Both the position numbers and the translations under genes were made by a program. The notes below the pieces were generated by a model, which was not told the origin of the DNA, did no database searches, and saw only the letters and a program-made list of their open reading frames with translations. From Bryobacteraceae bacterium (GTDB taxonomy: Bacteria; Acidobacteriota; Terriglobia; Bryobacterales; Bryobacteraceae), in assembly GCA_030039005.1 (NCBI GenBank), contig JASHQT010000264.1, forward strand, positions 1 to 6,805: 6,805 nucleotides of DNA, written 5' to 3'. Positions 1 through 6,026 of the stretch are shown here, piece after piece. Position 1 is the stretch's first letter. Each line of letters opens with the position of its first letter.

Positions 1-654
1 ACCGCCGAGTGGGCCGGCCTGGTGCTCTCGCCCGGCGGCATCGTGACATTGCTCGTCATGCCGCTCGTCGGACGCCTGTTGAGCAAATATCAGCCCCGCT
101 GGTTGGTCGTCTGCGGCTGCATGATTTTAAGCGTGGGAATGTTCCGGCTGTCGCTATTGAGCTTGCAAACCGGCTTCTGGACTTTCGTCGGCGTCTGGAC
201 CATCTCGCGCGGGGGCATGCCATTCTTGTTCGTCCCCATCAACGTGATGGCTTTCGCTTATGTGCCGCGCGAGAAAACCAACAATGCCACGGGCTTGATT
301 AACCTAACGCGCAATCTGGGCGGAAGCGTCGGCATTTCGCTCGTGGCTGCGGCGCAAAATCGCATGGCGCAGATTTCGCAAAACAATCTTTCGGGCAACT
401 TCGCGGCCACCAATCCAATCTTCGCCGCGCGGCTCCACAGTTTGCAGGCCTCGTTTGTGGCCGCCGGCTCCGGCCCGGTGCAGGCCGCGCAGCAGGCGCA
501 GGCGCTGCTGTACAACGAGCTGTTGCGGCAATCCGCGATGGTGGCCTATATCAACGTGTTTCGCATCCTGGCCTGGATCTGCGTGGCGCTCATCCCGCTG
601 ATGTTTTTCATGAAGCCCGCCAAACCCCGCGCGGGCGCGGCCCCGGTGCACTAA
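1..654 (+). CDS. MFS drug exporter, DHA2/EmrB-QacA type, C-terminal part (5' end outside window)
   Basis: The reading frame is open from the first base, so this is the last 217 residues of a longer protein; the family is usually about 500-530 residues with 14 membrane helices. It would be a proton-driven inner-membrane exporter of drugs or other lipophilic compounds, often paired with an EmrA-like adaptor, which would lie to the left. Visible are the opening WAGLVLSPGG, typical of the EmrB second half, and hydrophobic segments at fragment residues ~13-27, 33-56, 59-85, 100-118 and 183-204. A conserved loop-helix PREKTNNATGLINLTRN lies at 89-105, followed by GGSVGIS. The Ala/Gln-rich stretch at ~140-178 is the long periplasmic loop before the last helix, and the tail after ~205 is short, basic and cytoplasmic. 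The TAA stop overlaps the stop codon of the convergent gene on the other strand. The substrate cannot be read from the sequence. Confidence 0.9.
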   Translation, partial: TAEWAGLVLSPGGIVTLLVMPLVGRLLSKYQPRWLVVCGCMILSVGMFRLSLLSLQTGFWTFVGVWTISRGGMPFLFVPINVMAFAYVPREKTNNATGLINLTRNLGGSVGISLVAAAQNRMAQISQNNLSGNFAATNPIFAARLHSLQASFVAAGSGPVQAAQQAQALLYNELLRQSAMVAYINVFRILAWICVALIPLMFFMKPAKPRAGAAPVH

Positions 655-1595
655 GTGTCGGTAGCCAAGGTGTCCAGCCGCGCAAAAAGATCGGAAGGCG
701 CCGTGAAATCCTTCACCGAGAGAATCCGGCAGTCCATGGCCACCGGGACCATCGCGCTGCGGCCTTCCCATTCGAGCGTGGGCGCCAGGCGCGCCAGCTC
801 GATCATCTGCACCTTCGAGCGCAGCTCTTTATATGTGGTGTCCGGCGGCGCCAGCGTCAGGAACGCGCAAGGCGCCCAGCGAAAAAAATGACGGAAATCG
901 GGCAGCGCTTGCGCCAAATGCGCCACCACTTTCATCAGCACCTGATCCCCGCGCGCATAGCCGAATTTGGCGTTGATCAGCGCCAGCCGTTTCACGACGA
1001 ACAGCGTCACGTAGTTATCGGCATCCTCGCCGTGCAGGCGCGCGAGCTCGGCCTCGGCATAGGCTCTGGTGGGCAAACCGGTCAACTGATCCAGCTTGGC
1101 GCCGGACTCCTCCGGCGCCGCCAGAATGTCCCCCGCCGCCGGCACTTCCAGCTTGGCCAGCGCTCCGGAAAAAAGCGTGCTGATCTTCTGCCGCTCCTGC
1201 AGCGCTTCGGCTCGCGCCACCGCGACGTCGGCGCACAGCCGCGCCTTGGTCACTTCCAAATCGTCGCGCGAGGAAATCGCCTTGATCTGCTGCTCCACGC
1301 GATTCCAGCGCTCCACGTTGCCTTGCAGCCCCGGCAGCGCTTGGATCGCATTCGCCAACTCGGCTGCGGCGGCGTCGGAATTCCGCCGCAATTCGTGCGC
1401 CTCCAGAATCTTCAGGGCCGATTTCACCAGCTCGCGCGAATCGCCGGTTTCCTGGAACCGGGCCGCCAGGCCGGCGAGTTCCGCCTCTCCCGCGGGCACG
1501 TACTTCTGGATGCCTTTGAGCAGCTCGACCAGAGATTCTTCGAGCGCGCTTGGCGCGCCGGGTTTGGACTCCGATTCGTCCGAAGCAGTTTGCAT
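651..1595 (-). CDS. Degenerate GGDEF-domain protein, predicted catalytically inactive
   Basis: This 314-residue soluble protein has a C-terminal half that follows the diguanylate cyclase fold. DQLTGLPTR at 169-177 matches the DxLTGLxNR entry motif. GYARGDQVL at 212-220 matches GHxxGDxxL, and FRWAPCAFLTL at 238-248 sits where FRxGGDEFxxL belongs. The GGDEF signature is therefore APCAF (241-245). The two metal-binding aspartates of the DxD segment align with V200 and K202, and the I-site RxxD aligns with P232 and R235. It should neither make c-di-GMP nor bind it at the usual inhibitory site. The N-terminal ~160 residues are charged and mostly helical, with no domain I recognise and no signal peptide or membrane segment. 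The ATG lacks a clear Shine-Dalgarno sequence. It lies 62 nt downstream of the receiver-kinase gene on the same strand and is probably co-transcribed. The gene has no stops or frameshifts, so it looks maintained; a role as scaffold, partner or nucleotide sensor is inference. Confidence 0.85.
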   Translation of the reverse strand: MQTASDESESKPGAPSALEESLVELLKGIQKYVPAGEAELAGLAARFQETGDSRELVKSALKILEAHELRRNSDAAAAELANAIQALPGLQGNVERWNRVEQQIKAISSRDDLEVTKARLCADVAVARAEALQERQKISTLFSGALAKLEVPAAGDILAAPEESGAKLDQLTGLPTRAYAEAELARLHGEDADNYVTLFVVKRLALINAKFGYARGDQVLMKVVAHLAQALPDFRHFFRWAPCAFLTLAPPDTTYKELRSKVQMIELARLAPTLEWEGRSAMVPVAMDCRILSVKDFTAPSDLFARLDTLATDT

Positions 1596-1642
1596 GGTGA
1601 CTTGCGTCTGCTTGGCTTATCGGAAAGAAGGCGCGCGGTATG

Positions 1643-1659
1643 AGCCGCCCCGGGCGGCT
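1643..1659 (-). other. GC-rich perfect palindrome over the stop of the receiver-kinase gene
   Basis: AGCCGCCC (1643-1650) and GGGCGGCT (1652-1659) are exact inverted copies around one base. In RNA the innermost pairs would open to give a stem of about 6 bp. It overlaps the TAG at 1658-1660 and precedes the gap before the GGDEF-like gene. What follows on the minus strand is only mildly T-rich (CTTCTTT) and about 10 nt away, so this is not a standard intrinsic terminator. It could weaken read-through into the last gene of the cluster or protect the 3' end of the upstream message. Confidence 0.4.
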
Positions 1660-2914
1660 ATTGCGCCAGCGCCGAAGGATGTTCGGCGCTTTCCTCGCGG
1701 GCTGCGTTCGCGCGCTGGAATTTCGCCGTGAACCAGAACCGCGAACCCCGGTCCGGCTCGCTCTCCACCCCCACGCGGCCCCCCATCATCTCGACCAGCT
1801 GCTTCGAGATCGCCAGCCCCAGGCCCGTACCGCCGTATTTGCGCGTAATCGATCCATCCACTTGCACGAACGGCTGGAACAGGCGCGGCAGCGCCTCGGC
1901 GTGCACCCCGATCCCGGTGTCCCGCACTTCAAACAAAAGGACGACGTCTTGTTTCGACGCTTCGCTCACGCTCACGCGCGCCGCCACCTCTCCGTGCGCG
2001 GTGAACTTGATCGCGTTGCCGATCAGATTCATCAGCACCTGGCGCAGCCGCGTGGGATCGCCCCGCAACCCTTCCCGTGCGTCCGCGGCAACCTCCACCC
2101 GCAGTGCGAGGCCCTTGCTGCGCGCGCGGCCCGATACCAGCCGCATGGCCTCCTCCAGCGCCGCGGCGGGACTGAAATCCACGGTTTCCAGGTGCAGCTT
2201 GCCGGCTTCGATTTTCGACAGATCCAGAATATCGTCGATGATTTCCAGCAGCGCCTCGCCGGAGCGGAACGCCGTCTCGGCGTAATCGCGCTGTTCGGCC
2301 GTCAGATCCGTGTCCAGCAGCAGCTCCGTCATCCCCAGCACCCCGTTCATGGGCGTGCGAATTTCATGGCTCACGTTCGCCAGGAACTGGCTCTTCAGCC
2401 GCGTCGCCTCCTGGGAAACCTGGACCGCCTGCGCCAGGTCCCGGTTCTTGCGCTCGATCTCGTGCGCGTACTCCAGCAGCTCCGCCTGCGCGCGCGTGCG
2501 CTCCAGCGCGTAACGGATGGACCGCTCCAGCAGCCGCGCGTCCAGTTGGCCCTTCACCAGGTAGTCGGCCGCGCCGGCCTTCATGGCCTCCACGTCGGTT
2601 TCCCAATTGTCGTTGCCGGTCAGCAGGATGATGGGCGCCTTGCAGCCGCCCGCGATCGCCTCGCGCAACAGTTGCAGTCCGTCGGCATGGCCCAGATGAT
2701 AATCGAACAAATAAACGTCGTGCTCGTTGCGCTCGATGGCCGCCAGCGCCCCTTCGTAGGTGGGCGTCCAATCCAGTTGCACGCGCGGACGTCCGATGCG
2801 CAGCAGCAGATCGCGCGTCAGGATATAGTCGTCCTCGTCGTCGTCGGCAATGAGGACTTTTAAAGCCGGCGCCTCCGGGCCGGGCAATGGGTCTTCGTTA
2901 GGCGGCCTCATCAC
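1658..2914 (-). CDS. Receiver-first hybrid histidine kinase (REC-HisKA-HATPase_c)
   Basis: A cytoplasmic kinase of 418 residues whose input domain is a receiver. REC (~18-135) has the acidic cluster D24-D26, phospho-acceptor D71, T99 and K121 (followed by Gly rather than the common Pro). A charged helical linker (~136-172) precedes HisKA, with H183 in the box SHEIRTP. The HATPase_c domain shows the N box with N296 and N300 (NLIGNA), the G1 box DTGIG (332-336), the F box FQPF (346-349) and the G2 box GGTGLGL (361-367). All catalytic residues are present. There is no C-terminal receiver, HPt, PAS or membrane segment, so the kinase is probably controlled by phosphorylation of its own receiver, perhaps by the PAS kinase encoded upstream. 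The start is GTG at 2914 or the next codon, ATG at 2911. Neither has a good Shine-Dalgarno sequence. The start lies inside the end of the receiver gene (14-17 nt overlap), which suggests translational coupling. Confidence 0.92.
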   Translation of the reverse strand: MMRPPNEDPLPGPEAPALKVLIADDDEDDYILTRDLLLRIGRPRVQLDWTPTYEGALAAIERNEHDVYLFDYHLGHADGLQLLREAIAGGCKAPIILLTGNDNWETDVEAMKAGAADYLVKGQLDARLLERSIRYALERTRAQAELLEYAHEIERKNRDLAQAVQVSQEATRLKSQFLANVSHEIRTPMNGVLGMTELLLDTDLTAEQRDYAETAFRSGEALLEIIDDILDLSKIEAGKLHLETVDFSPAAALEEAMRLVSGRARSKGLALRVEVAADAREGLRGDPTRLRQVLMNLIGNAIKFTAHGEVAARVSVSEASKQDVVLLFEVRDTGIGVHAEALPRLFQPFVQVDGSITRKYGGTGLGLAISKQLVEMMGGRVGVESEPDRGSRFWFTAKFQRANAAREESAEHPSALAQ

Positions 2915-3365
2915 GGGCGCTCGGCGGCAGCTCGACGACTTCGAACCAATACTTGCTCAAAGTCTTGGTGATTTCCACCAGCGACTCGAAGGTCACCGGT
3001 TTCAGAATGAAGGAATTGACGCCCAGATCGTAGGCGCGAAGAATGTCCTCCTCGGCTTTTGACGTGGTCAGCACCACCACCGGAATCGAACGCAGGCGCG
3101 GGTCGCCTTTGATCTCTTGCAGCGCCTCGCGGCCGTCCTTGCGCGGCATGTTCAGATCCAGAAGAATCATGCCCGGCAGCGGTGTACCGTTCAGATTGGC
3201 GTACGCGCCCTGGCGGCGCAGGTATTCGAGCAACTCCTCGCCATCCTCGACGAAGTGCAACTCGTTGGCCAGCCGGCTTTCCTCCCAGGCCTCCTTGACG
3301 AGCATGCGATCCTCGGCGTCGTCGTCGGCGTACAGGATGGTGATCGGCTTCCCGAGTCTACTCAT
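2898..3365 (-). CDS. Single-domain response regulator, Rcp1-like receiver
   Basis: This 155-residue protein is a receiver domain and nothing else. Visible are D14-D15 of the acidic pocket in YADDDAED, phospho-acceptor D70 in LLDLNMP, T100/T101 in VVLTTS, and K122 in ILKP. The phrasing ([26 protein letters not shown]) is that of the Rcp1 family, which usually partners kinases of phytochrome or PAS type with a SHDLQEPL histidine box. The gene just upstream encodes such a kinase. The ATG at 3365 is chosen over upstream in-frame starts because AGGAGA (3374-3379) lies 8 nt before it and the homology begins there. The start overlaps the end of the PAS kinase gene by 8 nt. With no output domain it must act by protein contact or pass the phosphoryl group on, for example to the kinase encoded next. 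The last ~15 residues ([11 protein letters not shown]) are a tail outside the domain. Confidence 0.93.
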   Translation of the reverse strand: MSRLGKPITILYADDDAEDRMLVKEAWEESRLANELHFVEDGEELLEYLRRQGAYANLNGTPLPGMILLDLNMPRKDGREALQEIKGDPRLRSIPVVVLTTSKAEEDILRAYDLGVNSFILKPVTFESLVEITKTLSKYWFEVVELPPSARDEAA

Positions 3366-4611
3366 GGCGGCTTTCTCCTGGTGTCCACTGCGGCAGAGTG
3401 ATGAGAAACCTGGCGCCCGCGCCGGGCGAACTGTTCGCGGTGATGGACCCGTTGTGGCGGTCCACGATCTTGCGGCAGATGGCCAGGCCGATGCCGGTTC
3501 CTTCGTATTCGTTGCGCCCGTGCAGGCGCTGAAAAATCTGGAAAATGCGGTCGCGGTATTTTTCGTCGAAACCGATGCCGTTGTCTTCCACCGTGATCCA
3601 GCACTCCGCTTCGCCCGAGGCGAGCTTCTGCATCTGGCTATGAATTTTGACCACCGGGCTCTCACCCGGCTTGCGGAACTTCAACCCGTTGCCGATCAAG
3701 TTTTGAAAAAGCTGCGCCATCTGCCCGCGGTCGCCCCAGATTGCGGGCAACGGCCCGATCTCCACGCGGCCTTGCGTGTCCTGGATGCGCATCTCGAGAT
3801 CGGAGACCACGGTGCGCACCACTTCATTCAGATCCACCGCGGCGAAAGGCTTGGAATTGCTCGCCACGCGCGAGAGGGTCAACAGGTCTTGAATCAGGAC
3901 TTGCATGCGCGCGGCGGCGTTCTGCATCCGGCCCAGATAATCGATGCCTTCGGGGCCCAGGTTCGCTTCGTACTTGGTTTTGAGCCGGTCTCCGAAGGCC
4001 TGGATCTTGCGCAGCGGTTCCTGCAGGTCGTGCGAGGCGACGTAGGCGAATTGCTCCAGCTCGGCGTTGGAGCGCGCCAGCTTGTCGGCTTGTTCGACGA
4101 GCGCCGCTTCGGCGCGTTTGCGCTGGGTGATGTCCAGCAGAAAGGTGCGCAGTCCAACCGGCCGGCCGGCCTCGTCGCGGATGCGCTTCTGGTGAATTTC
4201 CATGATCACCGTGCTGCCGTCGCGGCGCGTGTATTCGCGCTCCAGCGGCGCCAGCGGCTGCTCGTCCACGATGCGCGGGAGCAGGCCGGCGCGGGTTTTT
4301 TCACGGTCTTCCGGGGACATGAGCTCCCAGATCGGGCGGCCGACCAATTCCTGCTCGTTGAATCCGAACAGCTCGCATTCGGCGTGGTTGACCGCGAGCA
4401 GGATGCCGTCGCGGTCCACTTCGTGGCAGGCGATGGGCGCGTCGTGGAACCAGCTTTGGAAGTGGCGTTCGCTCGCGCGCAGCTTGTGTTCGAGCTCCTG
4501 GCGCTCCTGGCCGTGGCGGTCGAGGAGGTGCAACGATTCCGCTGCTTCCGGCGGCGCCGGACTCCCGCTTGCGCCGGCTGCGGGGCGGACATGGCTACCC
4601 TGAGCGCTCAC
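3358..4611 (-). CDS. PAS-domain sensor histidine kinase, soluble
   Basis: A kinase of 417 residues when started at GTG 4611. Residues 1-47 are a Pro/Ala-rich then charged helical lead-in. A PAS domain with PAC motif spans ~48-165 (WFHDAPIACHEVDRDG near its start, DITQRKRAE at its end). A coiled linker (~166-186) leads to HisKA with H194 in SHDLQEPL. HATPase_c has the N box N304/N308 (NLIGNG), the G1 box DNGIG (343-347) and the G2 box GTGIGL (371-376). There is no transmembrane helix or signal peptide, so it senses a cytoplasmic cue; the ligand or cofactor of the PAS domain cannot be told. The SHDLQEPL box is the type found in kinases that pair with Rcp1-like receivers, and such a receiver gene follows with an 8-nt overlap. 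The frame also extends upstream to a TTG at 4671, but that start lacks a ribosome binding site and adds 20 residues without homology. Confidence 0.93.
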   Translation of the reverse strand: MSAQGSHVRPAAGASGSPAPPEAAESLHLLDRHGQERQELEHKLRASERHFQSWFHDAPIACHEVDRDGILLAVNHAECELFGFNEQELVGRPIWELMSPEDREKTRAGLLPRIVDEQPLAPLEREYTRRDGSTVIMEIHQKRIRDEAGRPVGLRTFLLDITQRKRAEAALVEQADKLARSNAELEQFAYVASHDLQEPLRKIQAFGDRLKTKYEANLGPEGIDYLGRMQNAAARMQVLIQDLLTLSRVASNSKPFAAVDLNEVVRTVVSDLEMRIQDTQGRVEIGPLPAIWGDRGQMAQLFQNLIGNGLKFRKPGESPVVKIHSQMQKLASGEAECWITVEDNGIGFDEKYRDRIFQIFQRLHGRNEYEGTGIGLAICRKIVDRHNGSITANSSPGAGARFLITLPQWTPGESRHE

Positions 4612-4619
4612 TACGTAAA

Positions 4620-4624
4620 CCTCC
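4620..4624 (-). promoter_or_regulatory. Shine-Dalgarno site that fixes the GTG start of the PAS kinase
   Basis: GGAGG on the minus strand lies 8 nt before the GTG at 4611-4609. This is the best ribosome binding site in the region and the reason for preferring GTG over the upstream in-frame TTG at 4671. Confidence 0.75.
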
Positions 4625-4641
4625 AATAATGTTTTCGCCTT

Positions 4642-4671
4642 ACAGTAGAGGAGTCGGCAGTTGCTCGCCAA
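4642..4671 (-). promoter_or_regulatory. Weak sigma70-like promoter candidate for the signalling cluster
   Basis: TTGGCG (4671-4666) and TACTGT (4647-4642) are separated by 18 nt, about 30 nt upstream of the GTG start. The matches are 4/6 and 3/6. The gap between the two operons, 4612-4768, is the only non-coding stretch where a promoter for the signalling genes could sit, but this box pair is no more than a candidate. Confidence 0.25.
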
Positions 4672-4733
4672 AACTTTAACTACTCAATGACTTGCGGTCT
4701 GGGGAGACTACTTGTTTATGGGTGGGATCGTGA

Positions 4734-4755
4734 CTCACCGGGGGCGGCCGGTGAG
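4734..4755 (-). terminator. Hairpin downstream of the secreted-protein operon, possible terminator
   Basis: CTCACCGG (4734-4741) and CCGGTGAG (4748-4755) form a perfect 8-bp stem with a 6-nt loop. It begins 13 nt past the TAA of the secreted-protein gene and separates that operon from the kinase cluster. There is no T-run after it on the minus strand, so it may end transcription only with Rho or serve as a 3'-end stabiliser. Confidence 0.4.
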
Positions 4756-4768
4756 GGGGAGCGCCAGC

Positions 4769-5548
4769 TTATTCGGGCGCAGGCGGCGCTTTGATGTGGC
4801 CGTCGTACAGATCCTTATTGTTCTCCTCGCACGAGTACTCCATGATGGCCCAATCCGGGCGCAGCGTGAAGGTGCGTTTGTTCGTCCAAGGCTTGCTGAA
4901 CGTCACGGGATCGTCGATGGTCACTTCATAGGAGATGTGCTTGGCGTCGGTTCGCGTGAACCGCTCGATCACGTGCAGTGCCTTGCTGTGCGGATGGCCG
5001 ATGGTATCCAGGCGCGTGCGTCCGTTGAAATTGACGGTGTCCACGACGAACGTGTCACCCTCCCAGTGCCCCACCGAATCGCCGAACCAGGTCGGGCTCC
5101 AGTCCTTATGATGCTCGGTGCCGATGGGAATCACGTGGAACCAGGTGTTCTGTTCGTACAGCAGCGCGACGTACTGCGGGCTCTGCATGATCTGGATCGG
5201 GTCCGGCGAGTTCATCGAGCGCATCAGGCCGAAGGGCAGGCAGCTTCCGGTGTAATCGCCGTTGGCGGGGTCATAGCTTTTCCAGGCTTTCATGCCCGCT
5301 TCCGTGAAGGGCAGTTCGGGCGTACCGATCTGGGTGCCATCCCTGTTGCTCTTGCTCATGTCGGGGACGTAAGGACGCTGCCACAGGCCGCTCAGATCGG
5401 GTTTTCCGTCGGGAGTGCGCGGCGCCGGACCGTCGGCGGTTTTCGGCGGGTTCTTCGGGGTCAGGTCGCCTACGAAGCCCTGCCCGAAAAGCGGGGCAAC
5501 GGATAAGACGCCGATGACGATCGCGAGGGAGAGAAAACGGGTACGCAC
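4769..5548 (-). CDS. Secreted protein of unknown function with PDGKPDLSGLW motif
   Basis: A 259-residue precursor with a clear signal peptide (MRTRF followed by a hydrophobic stretch to ~residue 19; cleavage probably near LFGQ, 20-23). The mature N-terminus is Pro-rich and then shows PDGKPDLSGLW (46-56), a motif I know from many uncharacterised exported acidobacterial and proteobacterial proteins. The central block SPTWFGDSVGHWEGDTFVVD (151-170) is the other strong signature. There are only two cysteines, C103 and C240, which could pair in the periplasm. Aromatics and His are plentiful (HVIPIGTEHHKDW, 138-150). I recognise no catalytic motif and assign no activity. The GTG start is well supported by AGGAGA at 5559-5554, 5 nt upstream. 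It lies 48 nt after the second small secreted gene and is likely the last gene of that operon. Confidence 0.85.
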   Translation of the reverse strand: MRTRFLSLAIVIGVLSVAPLFGQGFVGDLTPKNPPKTADGPAPRTPDGKPDLSGLWQRPYVPDMSKSNRDGTQIGTPELPFTEAGMKAWKSYDPANGDYTGSCLPFGLMRSMNSPDPIQIMQSPQYVALLYEQNTWFHVIPIGTEHHKDWSPTWFGDSVGHWEGDTFVVDTVNFNGRTRLDTIGHPHSKALHVIERFTRTDAKHISYEVTIDDPVTFSKPWTNKRTFTLRPDWAIMEYSCEENNKDLYDGHIKAPPAPE

Positions 5549-5569
5549 GAAGATCTCCTGTTAGTGAGC

Positions 5570-5592
5570 CGGGCCGCTTACGCCGCGGCCCG
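5570..5592 (-). other. Intercistronic hairpin between the second and third secreted-protein genes
   Basis: CGGGCCGC (5570-5577) and GCGGCCCG (5585-5592) form a perfect 8-bp GC stem with a 7-nt loop. It sits just after the TAG at 5599-5597 and ends 11 nt before the Shine-Dalgarno sequence of the next gene. There is no T-run. It could act as a message-processing or stabilising element that sets different levels for the genes on either side. Confidence 0.45.
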
Positions 5593-5596
5593 TGAA

Positions 5597-6010
5597 CTAC
5601 TGCGTGGGACGCTTGGGCGCACCATCATCGTTCGAGCCGGCGAAAACGCTCTTGCCGCTCGGAAGCTTGATGGATCGCGCGTTGCACGTGTTGGTGCCGT
5701 CCTTGGAGCGAAAACCTTCGATGGTGGCCTGGTCGCCCACCTTCAACGAGTCCTTGCTCCAGCCGTTGCGCGTCAGCGTGTTGGGCGGGCCACCCTCGCA
5801 CTGCCAGTGCGCCACGGCGCCGCTGTCGTCCTTGACGTCCATATAAACCCAGATATGCGGGTTCATCCAGTCTAAGCGGGTAACCGTTCCTTGGAGCGAA
5901 ACGGCTTTGTTGGCGTCGAACTCGGCGGCGAACGAATGATGAGCGGCCAGCGGCAGCGCCGCAAGGATCAGCCCCGCCGCGGCAGCGGCGATACCTAACG
6001 TGGATCGCAT
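5597..6010 (-). CDS. Small exported protein, DUF6152 type, second tandem copy
   Basis: A 137-residue precursor. The signal peptide is 1-23 (MRSTLG, then an Ala/Leu-rich core, then PLAA before H24), so the mature protein would begin with His-His-Ser-Phe. The rest follows the family pattern I recall as DUF6152: HHSFAAEFD, GTVTRLDWMNPH (41-52), DVKDD (58-62), WQCEGGPPNTLTRNGW (69-84), then a Gly-rich end with SVFAGS (121-126). The repeated short strands suggest a small beta-barrel. It is about 55% identical by eye to the copy encoded just upstream but has two cysteines, C71 and C109, that the other copy lacks. The ATG at 6010 is chosen because GGAG (6020-6017) is 6 nt upstream and the signal peptide starts there; a longer frame to 6112 would mask it. 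The function is unknown. Confidence 0.88.
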   Translation of the reverse strand: MRSTLGIAAAAAGLILAALPLAAHHSFAAEFDANKAVSLQGTVTRLDWMNPHIWVYMDVKDDSGAVAHWQCEGGPPNTLTRNGWSKDSLKVGDQATIEGFRSKDGTNTCNARSIKLPSGKSVFAGSNDDGAPKRPTQ

Positions 6011-6026
6011 GGATTGCTCCAATCGG

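Noticed and set aside
888..1643. 251-codon plus-strand frame opposite the GGDEF-like gene
   Set aside because: It is Arg/Gln/His-rich with no domain. The minus strand carries recognisable LTGL and GxxxGD motifs.
1640..2863. 407-codon plus-strand frame opposite the receiver-kinase
   Set aside because: It is a shadow of the minus-strand gene, which has intact REC, HisKA and HATPase_c motifs. The shadow has no recognisable domain.
3366..3665. N-terminal extension of the receiver gene upstream of ATG 3365
   Set aside because: The extra 100 residues are an out-of-frame reading of the kinase HATPase_c domain. A good ribosome binding site and the receiver homology both start at 3365.
3043..4629. 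528-codon plus-strand frame opposite the PAS kinase and receiver genes
   Set aside because: It lies opposite genes with complete catalytic motifs and gives low-complexity Arg/Ala/His-rich protein, as expected from antisense reading of GC-rich codons.
4612..4671. 20-residue extension of the PAS kinase to TTG 4671
   Set aside because: No ribosome binding site precedes the TTG, while GGAGG lies 8 nt before GTG 4611. The added residues resemble no domain.
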